DNA of 64,000 bases from Pelistega suis (lineage in GTDB: Bacteria > Pseudomonadota > Gammaproteobacteria > Burkholderiales > Burkholderiaceae_B): positions 49,788-113,787 of the forward strand of contig NZ_JABGBN010000009.1 of assembly GCF_013133795.1 (NCBI RefSeq), in the 5' to 3' direction. This document shows positions 55,618-64,000 of the stretch, one piece after another. The number at the start of each line of letters is the position of its first letter. The first letter of the stretch is position 1. The notes below the pieces were generated by a model. It made no database searches. It had not been told where the DNA came from and worked only from the letters and a program-made list of their open reading frames with translations. The position numbers and the translations under genes were made by a program.

Positions 55618-56535
55618 GTGATAAATGATTCTGCACTTCCTTTTGTATCATGGTTAAGCCAAGCTGTTAATCAAGTAGAAATAAGTTTGCAGCAACAGTT
55701 GCCAACCGAGGATGTTTTACCGGGTGTATTGCACGAGGCAATGCGTTATGCTGTATTAGGTCCGGGAAAAAGAGTTCGTGCGGCACTCGTTTATGCAGCG
55801 GGATTAGCGTGTGCACCTCATGGACGTTTAGATGCGACACAATTGAAATCCTTATCGTTGGCTGCATCGGCTGTCGAGCTGATTCATGCTTACTCGTTGG
55901 TACATGATGATTTACCTTGTATGGACGATGATGATATGCGTCGTGGTCGTCCCACTTGTCATATTCAATATGGTGAAGCAATGGCTTTATTGGCTGCGGA
56001 TGCTTTGCAACCGTTAGCCTTTCAGCAATTGGCGCAGATGCCTATTTCTCCGGCACTGATTGTGCAATCCATTCATGTGTTGTCAAAAGCTGCAGGTAGC
56101 TTAGGTATGGTGGGTGGTCAGGTGATTGATGTGGCCAACGTAGGTAACTTACTTGAGTTGTCGCAGTTGCAACAGATGCATCGCATGAAAACAGGTGCTA
56201 TGATTGAAGGTAGTGTGGTGTTAGGTGCGATTGCTTTAGGTGCCAATTCAGAGGTTAGACAATCTTTGGATACTTATGCTGCGGCAATAGGTTTGGCATT
56301 TCAGGTGGTAGATGATATTTTGGATGTCACGGCCGACAGTCAAGCGTTAGGTAAAACAGCAGGTAAAGATGCTCAAGCGAACAAACCCACCTATGTCTCT
56401 ATTATGGGCTTAGACGCTTCCAGAAAATTTGCCGAGGATTTATATCAAAAAGCGGTGGATGCCTTGTTGCCATTAGGACAGTCAGCACAACGTTTACGCG
56501 AATTGGCGGATTTTATTATTCGCCGTCATTATTAA
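55618..56535 (+). CDS. ispA: Farnesyl diphosphate synthase (polyprenyl synthetase)
   Basis: A 305-residue trans-prenyltransferase with the first Asp-rich motif HDDLPCMDDDDMRRG (about 98-112) and the second DDILDVT (about residue 238). GPGKRVRAAL is the isopentenyl-diphosphate binding Lys/Arg region. It condenses IPP with DMAPP and GPP. The start codon is GTG with an AAGGT site 11 bases upstream. It is 9 bases upstream of dxs, forming an isoprenoid operon. The 235 bases before it hold no gene; a weak TAAAAT is seen at 55582. Confidence 0.93.
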   Translation: MINDSALPFVSWLSQAVNQVEISLQQQLPTEDVLPGVLHEAMRYAVLGPGKRVRAALVYAAGLACAPHGRLDATQLKSLSLAASAVELIHAYSLVHDDLPCMDDDDMRRGRPTCHIQYGEAMALLAADALQPLAFQQLAQMPISPALIVQSIHVLSKAAGSLGMVGGQVIDVANVGNLLELSQLQQMHRMKTGAMIEGSVVLGAIALGANSEVRQSLDTYAAAIGLAFQVVDDILDVTADSQALGKTAGKDAQANKPTYVSIMGLDASRKFAEDLYQKAVDALLPLGQSAQRLRELADFIIRRHY

Positions 56536-56544
56536 TTAGAGTTT

Positions 56545-58404
56545 ATGACCCAGTTATTATCAACTATTCAGTCACCGGCCGATGTGCGACGTTTGAGTCG
56601 TACGCAATTAAGCACTCTTTCGGATGAGTTGCGTCAATTTCTTATTGAATCGGTCTCAAAAACAGGTGGGCATTTATCGTCCAATTTGGGTACGGTAGAG
56701 CTGACGGTGGCATTGCATCATGTGTTTAATACGCCGCATGATCGTATTATTTGGGATGTAGGGCACCAGTCTTATCCACATAAAATCCTAACAGGTCGTC
56801 GTGATGAGATGGCTCAATTACGTCAGGCTGGGGGTATTTCTGGTTTTCCTAAGCGGAGTGAGTCAGAGTATGATGCTTTTGGTACCGCACATTCCTCCAC
56901 TTCTATATCAGCTGCCTTAGGTATGGCAGTAGTATCACGCAATATGTCTATCCCTCGACAACATATTGCGGTGATTGGTGATGGGGCGATGACGGCGGGT
57001 ATGGCATTTGAAGCGTTAAATAATGCAGGGGTGACGCAGGGAATCAACCTATTAGTGATTCTTAATGATAATGATATGTCGATTTCGCCTCCTGTAGGGG
57101 CGTTGAATAAATACTTGACACGCCTTATGTCTGGTAGTATTGCCAAAGATGCGCATGATTTGGGTAAAGCCGTATTGGAGCAATTACCGAGTCCAGTGAT
57201 GGAGTTGGCACGTAAGGTCAAGGGGCATGCGAAAGGGATGTTGGGGCCTGCTACGTTGTTTGAAGAGTTAGGTTTTAATTATTCGGGCCCTATTGACGGT
57301 CATGATTTAGATGCGTTAATTCCTACCTTGGAGAATTTGAAAAAGCTTGGTGGATTACAGTTCCTGCATGTGATTACAAAAAAAGGTCAAGGATATAAGT
57401 TGGCAGAGGCTGATCCGGTGCTTTATCATGGTCCCGGTAAGTTTGATCCAAGTCTAGGTATTCAAGCGAAAACAGGTGTGTCGAAACCGACTTTTACACA
57501 AGTTTTTGGTGAGTGGCTGTGTGATCAAGCACAGGCGGATGAACGCTTGATGGGGATTACGCCGGCCATGCGCGAGGGTAGTGGCTTAGTTGAGTTTGAA
57601 AAACGATTTCCAACGCGTTATTTTGATGTAGGAATTGCAGAGCAACACGCTGTAACTTTTGGTGCAGGGATTGCCTGTGAGGGATATAAGCCAGTAGTGG
57701 CGATTTATTCGACTTTCTTACAGCGTGGTTATGACCAGTTAATTCATGATGTTGCCTTGCAGAATCTTGATGTTACCTTTGCTCTTGACCGTGCAGGTAT
57801 TGTAGGTGCAGACGGTGCAACACATGCCGGTAATTATGATATTGCATTTTTGCGATGTATCCCCCATATAGTAGTAGCGACCCCTTCAGATGAAAATGAA
57901 TGTCGCTTGCTATTAAATACGTGTTACCAATATCCCGGTCCTGCGAGTGTGCGTTATCCAAGAGGTGCGGGTGTTGGTGCAGAAGTGCTGAAGACTTTAG
58001 AACCCGTCGCTTTAGGTAAAGGTGTCATCAAGCGTGAGGGTCAGTCTGGTGTGGCGATTTTGGCGTTTGGTACTTTATTACATCCAGCGCTCGCTGCGGC
58101 AGAGGGATTAGACGCAACAGTAGTCGATATGCGTTTTGTCAAACCACTGGATGAGACCTTATTACGCAACTTAGCTAAAACTCATAAAGCATTTGTGACA
58201 GTCGAAGAGGGCTGTATTATGGGTGGTGCTGGTAGCGCGGTGACAGAGTTCTTTAATCAGTCTGCGATAACATGTCCGGTATTGCCGTTGGGGCTGCCTG
58301 ATGTGTTTATTGACCACGGAGAGCAGCAAGCGATTTTATCTGGGCTTGGTCTAGATAAAGAGGGTATGCAAGAGCGTATCGCTGCATGGTTAAAGACGAT
58401 ATAA
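56545..58404 (+). CDS. dxs: 1-deoxy-D-xylulose-5-phosphate synthase
   Basis: A 619-residue thiamine-diphosphate enzyme that starts the MEP isoprenoid pathway. It has [14 protein letters not shown] and [16 protein letters not shown], the ThDP/Mg motif [20 protein letters not shown]...[10 protein letters not shown], and the transketolase-like centre [15 protein letters not shown] and [13 protein letters not shown]. Length matches the E. coli enzyme (620). It begins 9 bases after ispA. A hairpin 86 bases downstream may terminate it. Confidence 0.96.
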   Translation: MTQLLSTIQSPADVRRLSRTQLSTLSDELRQFLIESVSKTGGHLSSNLGTVELTVALHHVFNTPHDRIIWDVGHQSYPHKILTGRRDEMAQLRQAGGISGFPKRSESEYDAFGTAHSSTSISAALGMAVVSRNMSIPRQHIAVIGDGAMTAGMAFEALNNAGVTQGINLLVILNDNDMSISPPVGALNKYLTRLMSGSIAKDAHDLGKAVLEQLPSPVMELARKVKGHAKGMLGPATLFEELGFNYSGPIDGHDLDALIPTLENLKKLGGLQFLHVITKKGQGYKLAEADPVLYHGPGKFDPSLGIQAKTGVSKPTFTQVFGEWLCDQAQADERLMGITPAMREGSGLVEFEKRFPTRYFDVGIAEQHAVTFGAGIACEGYKPVVAIYSTFLQRGYDQLIHDVALQNLDVTFALDRAGIVGADGATHAGNYDIAFLRCIPHIVVATPSDENECRLLLNTCYQYPGPASVRYPRGAGVGAEVLKTLEPVALGKGVIKREGQSGVAILAFGTLLHPALAAAEGLDATVVDMRFVKPLDETLLRNLAKTHKAFVTVEEGCIMGGAGSAVTEFFNQSAITCPVLPLGLPDVFIDHGEQQAILSGLGLDKEGMQERIAAWLKTI

Positions 58405-58472
58405 AATATATCTATTAATCTTGTAAATATTTTAAATTGTATCTTTTAGGTAGTTTAAATTTAAAATAGCGA

Positions 58473-58491
58473 CAAGTTGATAATCATTATG
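58473..58491 (+). promoter_or_regulatory. Fur/Zur-like box upstream of folE2
   Basis: GATAATCATTATG (58479-58491) matches the right two-thirds of the Fur consensus at 12 of 13 positions; the left third is poor. FolE2 enzymes are often under Zur (zinc) control, so a Zur-type site is plausible. It lies 90-108 bases before the ATG. Confidence 0.4.
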
Positions 58492-58535
58492 CAGATGCGT
58501 AGGATTGACTAGCATCTGCATTTGTATTTTTGTTG
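58490..58535 (+). terminator. Probable terminator of ispA-dxs
   Basis: Perfect 9-bp stem TGCAGATGC / GCATCTGCA with a 13-base loop, followed by TTTGTATTTTTG. Confidence 0.6.
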
Positions 58536-58580
58536 TGTTGATTTTTAGAAGTAGACATAACGATAAAAAAGGATAATAAA

Positions 58581-59381
58581 ATGAGTGAAAATTTAGACAC
58601 AATGATGCCTGATGTACAAAGTAGTTATGACCCACGTCATATTGCCATTCAACGCGTGGGTATTCGTCGCGTGAAGTCACCAATGTTATTGCAGTTGGAT
58701 GATGGTTCTGTCCAAGCAACCGTAGGTGAATGGACTTTTACGGTCTTTTTGCCCGAAACAGAAAAAGGCACGCATATGTCACGTTTTATGGCATTGTTGA
58801 GTGACTATCGCCAGAAACCAATGACGATTGATGTATTTAAGCAGATGACGGCTGAGATGTTGCCTTTATTGCATGCTGAAAAAGGTGATATTACCGTCGA
58901 GTTCCCTTATTTTATTAATAAGAGTGCCCCAGTGTCCGGTGTCCAAAGTTTGATGGATTACCAAGTCACTTGGTTTGCTAAGGCTGAGCGTGAACAAGTT
59001 GAGTTTGAGTTAAATGTGGTTGTGCCAGTGATGAGCTTATGCCCTTGTTCTAAGGCAATTTCTGAGTATGGTGCACATAATCAACGCTCGCATATCACAG
59101 TGCAATTGGTCTCTCGTGAGAACTATAATATGGATGATGTTATCCGTACTATTGAGAAGCAGGCATCAAGTGAGTTATGGAGCTTATTAAAACGACCTGA
59201 TGAAAAATATGTCACTGAATTCTCTTATGATAATCCTAAATTTGTCGAGGATTTAATTCGTGATGTGGCAGGTGCAGTGAAAAAGCTACCGGGTGTACTT
59301 CGCTATAAAATTGAAGCGGAGAACTTTGAGTCTATTCATAACCACTCAGCATATGCCGTGATTGAAGAAGTGCTAGCTTAG
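58581..59381 (+). CDS. folE2: GTP cyclohydrolase FolE2 (type IB)
   Basis: A 266-residue enzyme making dihydroneopterin triphosphate for folate and queuosine precursors. The metal-binding Cys is in SLCPCSKAISEYGAHNQRS (about 152-170), with the conserved Glu and His of the GCYH-IB family later (EAENFESIHNHSAYAV). It is metal-promiscuous compared with zinc-dependent FolE. It has its own leader with a Fur/Zur-like box and ends at a terminator. Confidence 0.94.
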   Translation: MSENLDTMMPDVQSSYDPRHIAIQRVGIRRVKSPMLLQLDDGSVQATVGEWTFTVFLPETEKGTHMSRFMALLSDYRQKPMTIDVFKQMTAEMLPLLHAEKGDITVEFPYFINKSAPVSGVQSLMDYQVTWFAKAEREQVEFELNVVVPVMSLCPCSKAISEYGAHNQRSHITVQLVSRENYNMDDVIRTIEKQASSELWSLLKRPDEKYVTEFSYDNPKFVEDLIRDVAGAVKKLPGVLRYKIEAENFESIHNHSAYAVIEEVLA

Positions 59382-59463
59382 TTTGCTGAGAGGGTGTTTG
59401 GATAACACCTGACACGATAGAGTAGCTTGCGTATTGATAGTATTTAATCGGTGCAAGTATTAA

Positions 59464-59491
59464 AAAAGGCGAGTATGAAAACTCGCCTTTT
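59464..59491. terminator. Bidirectional terminator between folE2 and the cytochrome c gene
   Basis: Perfect 11-bp stem AAAAGGCGAGT / ACTCGCCTTTT with a 6-base loop. Confidence 0.88.
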
Positions 59492-59524
59492 GCATTCTCC
59501 ATAAGGTGAAGAATTAAACGCTGA

Positions 59525-59830
59525 TTATTTTAGCGATAAAATCCAATCTGCTAATGTTTTCGCTTCATCATCGCTAACTGGGTTAGCTGGCATAGGTACT
59601 GGACCCCATTTGCCTGTACTGCCGTTTTTGATACTTGCAGCAACTGTTGCAGCATCACCAGCATACTTCGCAGCGATTTCTTTAAAAGCTGGACCGATGA
59701 CTTTGGCGTCAACATTGTGACAAGCCATACAGGCTTTAGAGTTAGCAAGTGCTAAACCGTCTTGAGCATAAGCACCAGAAGCGGCTAAAAGAGAAGCAGC
59801 AACAATAGCTGATTTAACGATAACTTTCAT
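59525..59830 (-). CDS. Small periplasmic c-type cytochrome
   Basis: A 101-residue precursor with a Sec signal ([22 protein letters not shown]). The mature class I cytochrome c has the haem motif CMACH (about 34-38) and the axial Met in [24 protein letters not shown] and the final DWILSLK match cytochrome c551/c552-like electron carriers to terminal oxidases or reductases. The ATG at 59830 has AAGGGG upstream; a start 7 codons earlier is rejected. Confidence 0.93.
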   Translation of the reverse strand: MKVIVKSAIVAASLLAASGAYAQDGLALANSKACMACHNVDAKVIGPAFKEIAAKYAGDAATVAASIKNGSTGKWGPVPMPANPVSDDEAKTLADWILSLK

Positions 59831-60079
59831 ATTAATCCCCTTGAATATCAATGTGATTTAACTTACTGCTAACTTTAACATAAGAATTAAGACAGTAAAT
59901 TGACAAATCTCAAGAATGCCTGAGGATTTCTCTCGGTTATTAAAATTTGACCTAATTTGTTGTATGTCAGCGTCATGTCAGTAGAGAAACAGGGCAAATG
60001 TATCGTAAAAGCCGAAAAGCATTTGATTTTTATAAGAAAACTCTCTAAAATTGATAGTTTCTTGCTCGACTAAGGGTGT

Positions 60080-60095
60080 GTTGCTAGTTAGCAAC
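60080..60095 (+). promoter_or_regulatory. Hairpin in the rpsF operon leader
   Basis: GTTGCTA / TAGCAAC closing on a 2-base loop (effectively 6 bp with a 4-base loop), 38 bases before rpsF. Leaders of rpsF operons often bind the S6:S18 complex, but I could not match that motif with confidence. Confidence 0.35.
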
Positions 60096-60133
60096 TGGCT
60101 TTAGCGGGCTGTTTTCATCCATAAGGAGTTAAT

Positions 60134-60511
60134 ATGCGTCACTACGAAGTAGTGTTTATTGTGCACCCTGATCAAAGCGAACAGGTTCCTGCAATGACAG
60201 AGCGTTACCAATCTATGGTAACTACTAACGGTGGTAAAGTTCACCGTTCAGAAGATTGGGGTCGTCGTCAATTGGCTTACCCAATTCAAAAACTAGTTAA
60301 AGCTCACTATGTATGCTTAAACATCGAGTGTGATCAAGCTACATTAGACGAATTAGAACATTCTTTCCGCTATAATGATGCTGTTTTACGTCACTTAGTG
60401 ATTAAAGCGAAAGCAGCACAAACAGCACCGTCAATTATGATGAAAGCTGTTGAGCGTGAAGAGTCTCGTAAAGTTGCTGCTGAAGCAGCTTTCGATTCAG
60501 ACGAAGAATAA
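60134..60511 (+). CDS. rpsF: 30S ribosomal protein S6
   Basis: A 125-residue S6 with [42 protein letters not shown] and an acidic tail (FDSDEE). The AAGGAG site is strong, and codon bias is high. First gene of the rpsF-priB-rpsR-rplI operon. Confidence 0.98.
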   Translation: MRHYEVVFIVHPDQSEQVPAMTERYQSMVTTNGGKVHRSEDWGRRQLAYPIQKLVKAHYVCLNIECDQATLDELEHSFRYNDAVLRHLVIKAKAAQTAPSIMMKAVEREESRKVAAEAAFDSDEE

Positions 60512-60526
60512 TTTAGAAGGACCCAC

Positions 60527-60841
60527 TTGAACCAGACTTATTTACAGGTACGTGTTGTAGAGATTAAACCATTGAGGTTTACACCAGCAGGTATCCCGGT
60601 TCAAGAATTGATACTTGAGTACTGCGGAGAGGTAATCGAAGCAGGATATACGAGAAAAGTAGAATTTGTAATAGCAGGCTGTGCGATTGGTGGAATTGCT
60701 AATCAACTACAAGAAGTAGGGTTAGGCACAGTGATTCGGGTAGAGGGCTTTTTAGCACCAGCACGTAAGAACTCATCGAAGTTAGTGCTCCATATCCAAT
60801 CAGTACAATTTCCTCGTGCTCCATCAAGTATTGTGGTCTAG
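60527..60841 (+). CDS. priB: Primosomal replication protein PriB, TTG start
   Basis: A 104-residue single-stranded-DNA-binding OB-fold protein of the restart primosome. FTPAGIPVQELILEYCGE and GTVIRVEGFLAPARKNSSKLVLHIQS (in parts) are characteristic. The start codon is TTG at 60527 with GAAGGA 7 bases upstream. Translation at a TTG between two ribosomal protein genes would keep its level low. Position between rpsF and rpsR is conserved. Confidence 0.93.
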   Translation: MNQTYLQVRVVEIKPLRFTPAGIPVQELILEYCGEVIEAGYTRKVEFVIAGCAIGGIANQLQEVGLGTVIRVEGFLAPARKNSSKLVLHIQSVQFPRAPSSIVV

Positions 60842-60913
60842 GTAGCGAAGTAGTAATACTTTGATTAACAAGATATAGGGGTTTTACCCCGCTAATGTTT
60901 AAAGGCAAATACC

Positions 60914-61189
60914 ATGGCTTTCATGAAAAAAGGCAAGGAAAAACGCAGCAAATTTACGCAGCAAAATCCATTGTTTAAACGTCGCAAATTCTGCCGCTTC
61001 TCAGCAGCAGGCGTTGAAGAAATCGATTACAAAGATGTAGACACATTACGTGACTTCATCACAGAGACTGGTAAAATCATTCCAGCTCGTTTAACAGGTA
61101 CTAAAGCTAACTACCAACGTCAATTAGACACAGCGATTAAACGTGCTCGCTTCTTAGCTTTACTTCCATACACCGATAACCACAAATAA
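60914..61189 (+). CDS. rpsR: 30S ribosomal protein S18
   Basis: A 91-residue S18 with a basic N-terminal extension ([16 protein letters not shown]) and the core [27 protein letters not shown] (in parts), [12 protein letters not shown] and [10 protein letters not shown]. It pairs with S6 on the 30S platform. Confidence 0.98.
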   Translation: MAFMKKGKEKRSKFTQQNPLFKRRKFCRFSAAGVEEIDYKDVDTLRDFITETGKIIPARLTGTKANYQRQLDTAIKRARFLALLPYTDNHK

Positions 61190-61200
61190 GGATTACTGAG

Positions 61201-61656
61201 ATGCAAGTTATTCTATTAGAAAAAATCGGCAAACTAGGTAACCTAGGTGAAATCGTTAAAGTACGTGACGGCTTTGCTCGTAACTACTTAATCCCTCAAA
61301 AGAAAGCTCGTCGTGCGACTGAGCAAGCGATTGCTGAATTCGAAGCACGCCGTGCAGAATTAGAAAAAGCTCAAGCTGAGCGTTTAGCTGCAGCTCAAGA
61401 AGTAGCAGCTAAATTAAACGGTTTCCGTTTAGTAATGTCTCAAAAAGCAGGTGTTGACGGTCGTTTATTCGGTTCAGTAACCTCTATGGACATCGCTGCT
61501 GCTTTAGTAGGTGCAGGTTTCCCATCTGTAACTAAACAACAAGTACGTTTAACTGAAGGTGCGTTAAAAGCTGTTGGTGAATACCCAGTGTCTTTACACC
61601 TACAAGCTGACGTTGATGCAGACATCACTGTTGTTGTTCAAGGTGAAATGGCTTAA
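61201..61656 (+). CDS. rplI: 50S ribosomal protein L9
   Basis: A 151-residue L9. The N-terminal RNA-binding domain is [21 protein letters not shown]...[13 protein letters not shown], the long connecting helix is about 42-75 (rich in A/E/R), and the C-terminal domain follows. Closes the operon; terminator at 61686. Confidence 0.98.
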   Translation: MQVILLEKIGKLGNLGEIVKVRDGFARNYLIPQKKARRATEQAIAEFEARRAELEKAQAERLAAAQEVAAKLNGFRLVMSQKAGVDGRLFGSVTSMDIAAALVGAGFPSVTKQQVRLTEGALKAVGEYPVSLHLQADVDADITVVVQGEMA

Positions 61657-61685
61657 TTAAATAGTTCATCTATTTAATGCGATAT

Positions 61686-61719
61686 AAGACCCTCTCTTCG
61701 GAGAGGGTCTTTGCTTTTG
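61686..61719 (+). terminator. Terminator of the rpsF operon
   Basis: Perfect 11-bp stem AAGACCCTCTC / GAGAGGGTCTT closed by a TTCG tetraloop, then TTGCTTTT. Confidence 0.93.
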
Positions 61720-61854
61720 TGGAAAAGAATAATGTTTACTGTAAAACGATAGGAAGCGTATGGTATGCCATTACATTAAAGAGACTATAATGGATGTGCG
61801 TCTATAGCTTAAAAATGCTAGAATAGTAGGCTAAATTTTCAATTTTCATTTGCT

Positions 61855-63315
61855 ATGACGACGCCAGATATTCCTTTTGATGATGTACCACCAGTGGAGC
61901 CTATTCTTGATACTCCAGTAGTTTCTACATCATCACTTACACCTGATCACTCTTTAACCGATATTCGTTTACCGCCACAGTCTATTGAAGCAGAGCAGTC
62001 GGTTTTAGGCGCTTTATTAATTGAGAATCGAGCACTTGATCAGATATCAAGTGTTCTTTCTGAAGATGATTTTTATCGTCATGATCACCGTTTAATTTGG
62101 CGACATATTCATCAGTTAATTAGTCTGGATCGTGAAGCGGATGTTATCACGGTGGCTGAATCTTTACGTTTGGTCAATAAAGAGCAAGAGGTAGGCGGTT
62201 TAGAGTATCTCAATGCACTTGCCATGAATACTGGTTCTGCCGCTAATATTGAGCGTTATGCTGAAATCGTACGCGAACGAGCGATGTTACGTCAGATGTT
62301 ATCCGTAGCCGATGAAATCTCAACGATGGCATTTCAGCCTAATGGACGACAAGCGCGTCAATTATTAGACGAAGCAGAAGCAAAAATCTTTAAAATCTCT
62401 CAAGAGAATGGAGAGGGGAATAAAGATTTCCACTCTATGCCTGAAGTGATGATTCAGGTGATTGAAGAGCTAGAAAAACTTGCCGAACGTGATGATGATT
62501 CTGATGTGACAGGAATCAGTACAGGTTTTGCAGACTTGGACTCTCGTACTGCAGGTATGCATAGCGGTCAATTAATCATTGTAGCAGGTCGCCCAGCGAT
62601 GGGTAAGACATCTTTTGCGATGAATATTGTGGAGCATGTGGCGATTCATGAACAATTGCCTGTGGCGGTGTTCAGTATGGAGATGGATGCTACTCAGCTA
62701 GGACATCGTTTATTGGGTTCGGTTGGTAAAGTTAACCAACAGCGTATGCGTACTGGTAAGCTGTTAGATGAGGATTGGCCTAAGATTACCCATGCGACTT
62801 CTTTATTGCAAAATGCCAAAATTTTTATCGATGAAACCCCAGCGCTAACACCGATTGATTTGCGTGCACGTGCGCGTCGCTTAAAGAGTAAAGAAGGTGA
62901 GCTTGGTCTGATTGTGGTCGATTACTTACAGTTAATGTCGGGCTCTGGACGCAATGATAACCGTACCGCAGAAATTTCTGAAATTAGTCGCTCGCTTAAG
63001 CAATTAGCACGTGATTTAAAATGCCCGATTATTGCACTATCGCAGCTTAACCGTGGTCTAGAACAACGTACCAACAAACGCCCAATTATGTCTGACTTGC
63101 GAGAGTCTGGTGCGATTGAGCAGGACGCCGACGTGATTTTATTTATCTATCGTGATGAAGTGTATAACCCAGATTCGCCTGATAAAGGGATGGCTGAAAT
63201 TATTATTGGTAAGCAGCGTGCGGGTCCAATTGGTACGGTGAAATTGACCTTTGCTGGCGAGTTTACCAAATTCCTTAACTATACAGGTGCTGGTGCAGCG
63301 TTTGTGGGGGAGTAA
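61855..63315 (+). CDS. dnaB: Replicative DNA helicase DnaB
   Basis: A 486-residue RecA-type hexameric helicase. The N-terminal collar (about 40-145) has PPQSIEAEQSVLGALLIEN. The C-terminal motor has Walker A AGRPAMGKTSFAM (about 244-256), Walker B LIVVDYLQLMSG, and the arginine finger region LRESGAIEQDADVILF. Start ATG at 61855, with a disordered Pro/Thr-rich N-terminus slightly longer than in E. coli. A candidate -10 TAGAAT lies at 61819. Confidence 0.97.
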   Translation: MTTPDIPFDDVPPVEPILDTPVVSTSSLTPDHSLTDIRLPPQSIEAEQSVLGALLIENRALDQISSVLSEDDFYRHDHRLIWRHIHQLISLDREADVITVAESLRLVNKEQEVGGLEYLNALAMNTGSAANIERYAEIVRERAMLRQMLSVADEISTMAFQPNGRQARQLLDEAEAKIFKISQENGEGNKDFHSMPEVMIQVIEELEKLAERDDDSDVTGISTGFADLDSRTAGMHSGQLIIVAGRPAMGKTSFAMNIVEHVAIHEQLPVAVFSMEMDATQLGHRLLGSVGKVNQQRMRTGKLLDEDWPKITHATSLLQNAKIFIDETPALTPIDLRARARRLKSKEGELGLIVVDYLQLMSGSGRNDNRTAEISEISRSLKQLARDLKCPIIALSQLNRGLEQRTNKRPIMSDLRESGAIEQDADVILFIYRDEVYNPDSPDKGMAEIIIGKQRAGPIGTVKLTFAGEFTKFLNYTGAGAAFVGE

Positions 63316-63462
63316 GGGGTAATTAATAGAATTTAATTGAGTTCTGTGCTACTTTAGTGTACTATTTTATTAACAAGACGTACGAGCAGGATTGAGCATT
63401 CAGCGTCTGTCCGACCTTTATGGTTACAAGCCCAAGAGCAGTTATAAAGCGATTCCTGTACA

Positions 63463-63502
63463 AGCCCCTAGCGAGATTTCTTACTAGGGGCTATTCCTTT
63501 TT
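63463..63502 (+). terminator. Terminator after dnaB
   Basis: Perfect 9-bp stem AGCCCCTAG / CTAGGGGCT with a 12-base loop, then ATTCCTTTTT. Confidence 0.82.
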
Positions 63503-63873
63503 ATATGGGTTTTCTGATTTTTTTATTGTGTAGTGTATTGTGAAGCAAAATAAAGAATGAAATAGGCTTTCGCTTTTGGTGTTTAAGTGCATTTGTGCGA
63601 GGATATGCGCTATTGATGAAAATATGAATATCTGTGTTTGGTTGTGTAGATTTTTTAAGAGAAAAGTAGATTTCATACTGAATTGTTTTATCTTGTGTAA
63701 TTAATTCAACGGTCAAGAATTTATCGTCTGCAGAGGTGAAGAAACATTTATGTTTATCTAAATTTCTTAAAATATCAGGTAGATATTTAGAAAGTGTGTA
63801 TCGTTCAGTACAAAATAGTCGCGTTTCTTTTTTATCGTTATAAATTAATCCAGATGGTACAGAATGTATAGAT
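63501..63873 (-). pseudogene. C-terminal fragment of an unknown gene, cut by an insertion element
   Basis: About 123 codons are open from the insertion point at 63873 to a stop at 63501, with no ATG in the first part. The readable protein includes RLFCTERYTLSKYL, KHKCFFTSADDKF and a basic end HNKKIRKPI. It is not recognised. The frame meets a stop inside the inserted DNA (TAA AAC TTT GCA), so the 5' part of the gene lies beyond or is lost. Internal TTG codons (63716) could give short products but have no good ribosome site. Confidence 0.6.
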
Positions 63874-64000
63874 GGTTCTGTTGCAAAGTTTTAAATAAAG
63901 AATAAAATTCCTTACGGTATCTATGATTTAAGCTGGGATTCCCAATAATACCTTGATTTCAGTACAGACCGAAAACCCGAAGAGAGTGCCTTCTTTTCGG
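63874..64000. mobile_element. End of a probable IS6-family insertion sequence
   Basis: The junction reads GGTTCTGTTGCAAAGTTT, which matches terminal inverted repeats of IS6-family elements (IS26/IS257/IS1216 type, G-x-x-x-CTGTTGCAAA). The DNA from here to the edge differs from the flanking frame. An 8-bp target duplication should be GTATAGAT (63866-63873) if a second copy lies past the window. Confidence 0.7.
63928..64000 (-). CDS. IS6-family transposase, last 23 codons (cut by window edge)
   Basis: One minus-strand frame reads in from the edge and ends ...FGFSVCTEIKVLLGIPA, with a TAA at 63928. It lies 54 bases inside the terminal repeat, the usual distance for an IS6 transposase end. The DDE catalytic part is outside the window, so the assignment depends on the repeat. 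Confidence 0.45.
   Translation of the reverse strand, partial: RKEGTLFGFSVCTEIKVLLGIPA

Overview
The window looks like chromosome from a low-GC member of the Alcaligenaceae (Betaproteobacteria, Burkholderiales), of the Pelistega, Taylorella or Oligella kind. The evidence is the gene content and order (rpsF-priB-rpsR-rplI with dnaB, glnK-amtB, glnE beside a YhdP-type AsmA protein, a 'mannose EIIA'-HPr-EI regulatory PTS, tig-clpP-clpX-lon) together with AT-rich sequence and codon use. The genus is inferred from family knowledge; no marker in the window fixes it. Almost every gene is a housekeeping gene, and no phage, CRISPR array, tRNA or rRNA gene was seen. The only mobile DNA is at the right edge.

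Layout. 1-3.5 kb: leuS, lptE and holA (cut by the edge) run leftward. 3.8-9.3 kb: a BCCT transporter, an acyl-CoA ligase and pepD run rightward. 9.3-11.1 kb: glnK-amtB run leftward from a textbook sigma-54 promoter with upstream NtrC-type sites. 11.2-13.8 kb: a cold-shock gene, then tonB-exbB-exbD behind a Fur-like box. 13.9-19.8 kb: a polar amino-acid ABC importer, queH and glnE run leftward. 19.9-25.6 kb: yhdP, sdaA, a membrane protein and a 43-residue lipoprotein. 25.7-31.6 kb: the proteostasis block tig-clpP-clpX-lon, with a heat-shock-type promoter before lon. 31.7-34.7 kb: a small catabolic cluster (amidohydrolase, MatC-like carrier, divergent GntR regulator). 34.7-35.3 kb: a repeat-rich anchored protein. 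35.5-38.4 kb: thrS and infC, with unusual control DNA on both sides. 38.6-42.4 kb: gshB, then the regulatory PTS and a small lipoprotein. 42.4-46.0 kb: a sigma-54 activator divergent from a carboxyltransferase and a biotin carrier. 46.1-50.5 kb: a LOG-family gene and polA with overlapping start codons, then htpX. 50.6-55.1 kb: a DMT exporter, a sulfurtransferase, a Rieske oxygenase and a metallophosphoesterase. 55.1-59.9 kb: xseB, ispA, dxs, folE2 and a cytochrome c. 60.1-63.3 kb: rpsF-priB-rpsR-rplI and dnaB. 63.5-64.0 kb: a gene fragment cut by what looks like an IS6-family element.

Most interesting points. (1) The thrS leader appears to be a complete ribosome-mediated attenuator: a 13-residue reading frame with three Thr codons, mutually exclusive antiterminator and terminator stems, and a U-run just before the thrS ribosome binding site. 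(2) The thrS-infC gap holds a seven-copy 21/22-bp tandem repeat in which every unit carries a small hairpin, a T-run and two Shine-Dalgarno-like motifs. It is followed by infC, which appears to start at AUC. A 52-bp direct repeat copies the end of infC, and the usual rpmI-rplT-pheST genes do not follow. (3) A perfect sigma-54 promoter drives a carboxyltransferase plus biotin-carrier pair that has no biotin carboxylase beside it, next to its own sigma-54 activator. (4) Several genes (pepD, the Rieske gene, csp) carry terminator-like hairpins between the likely promoter and the start codon.

Start codons were moved inward wherever an internal start with a ribosome binding site or family alignment was clearly better than the longest open frame; each case is noted. 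All functional calls rest on motifs recognised by eye; no database search was run.
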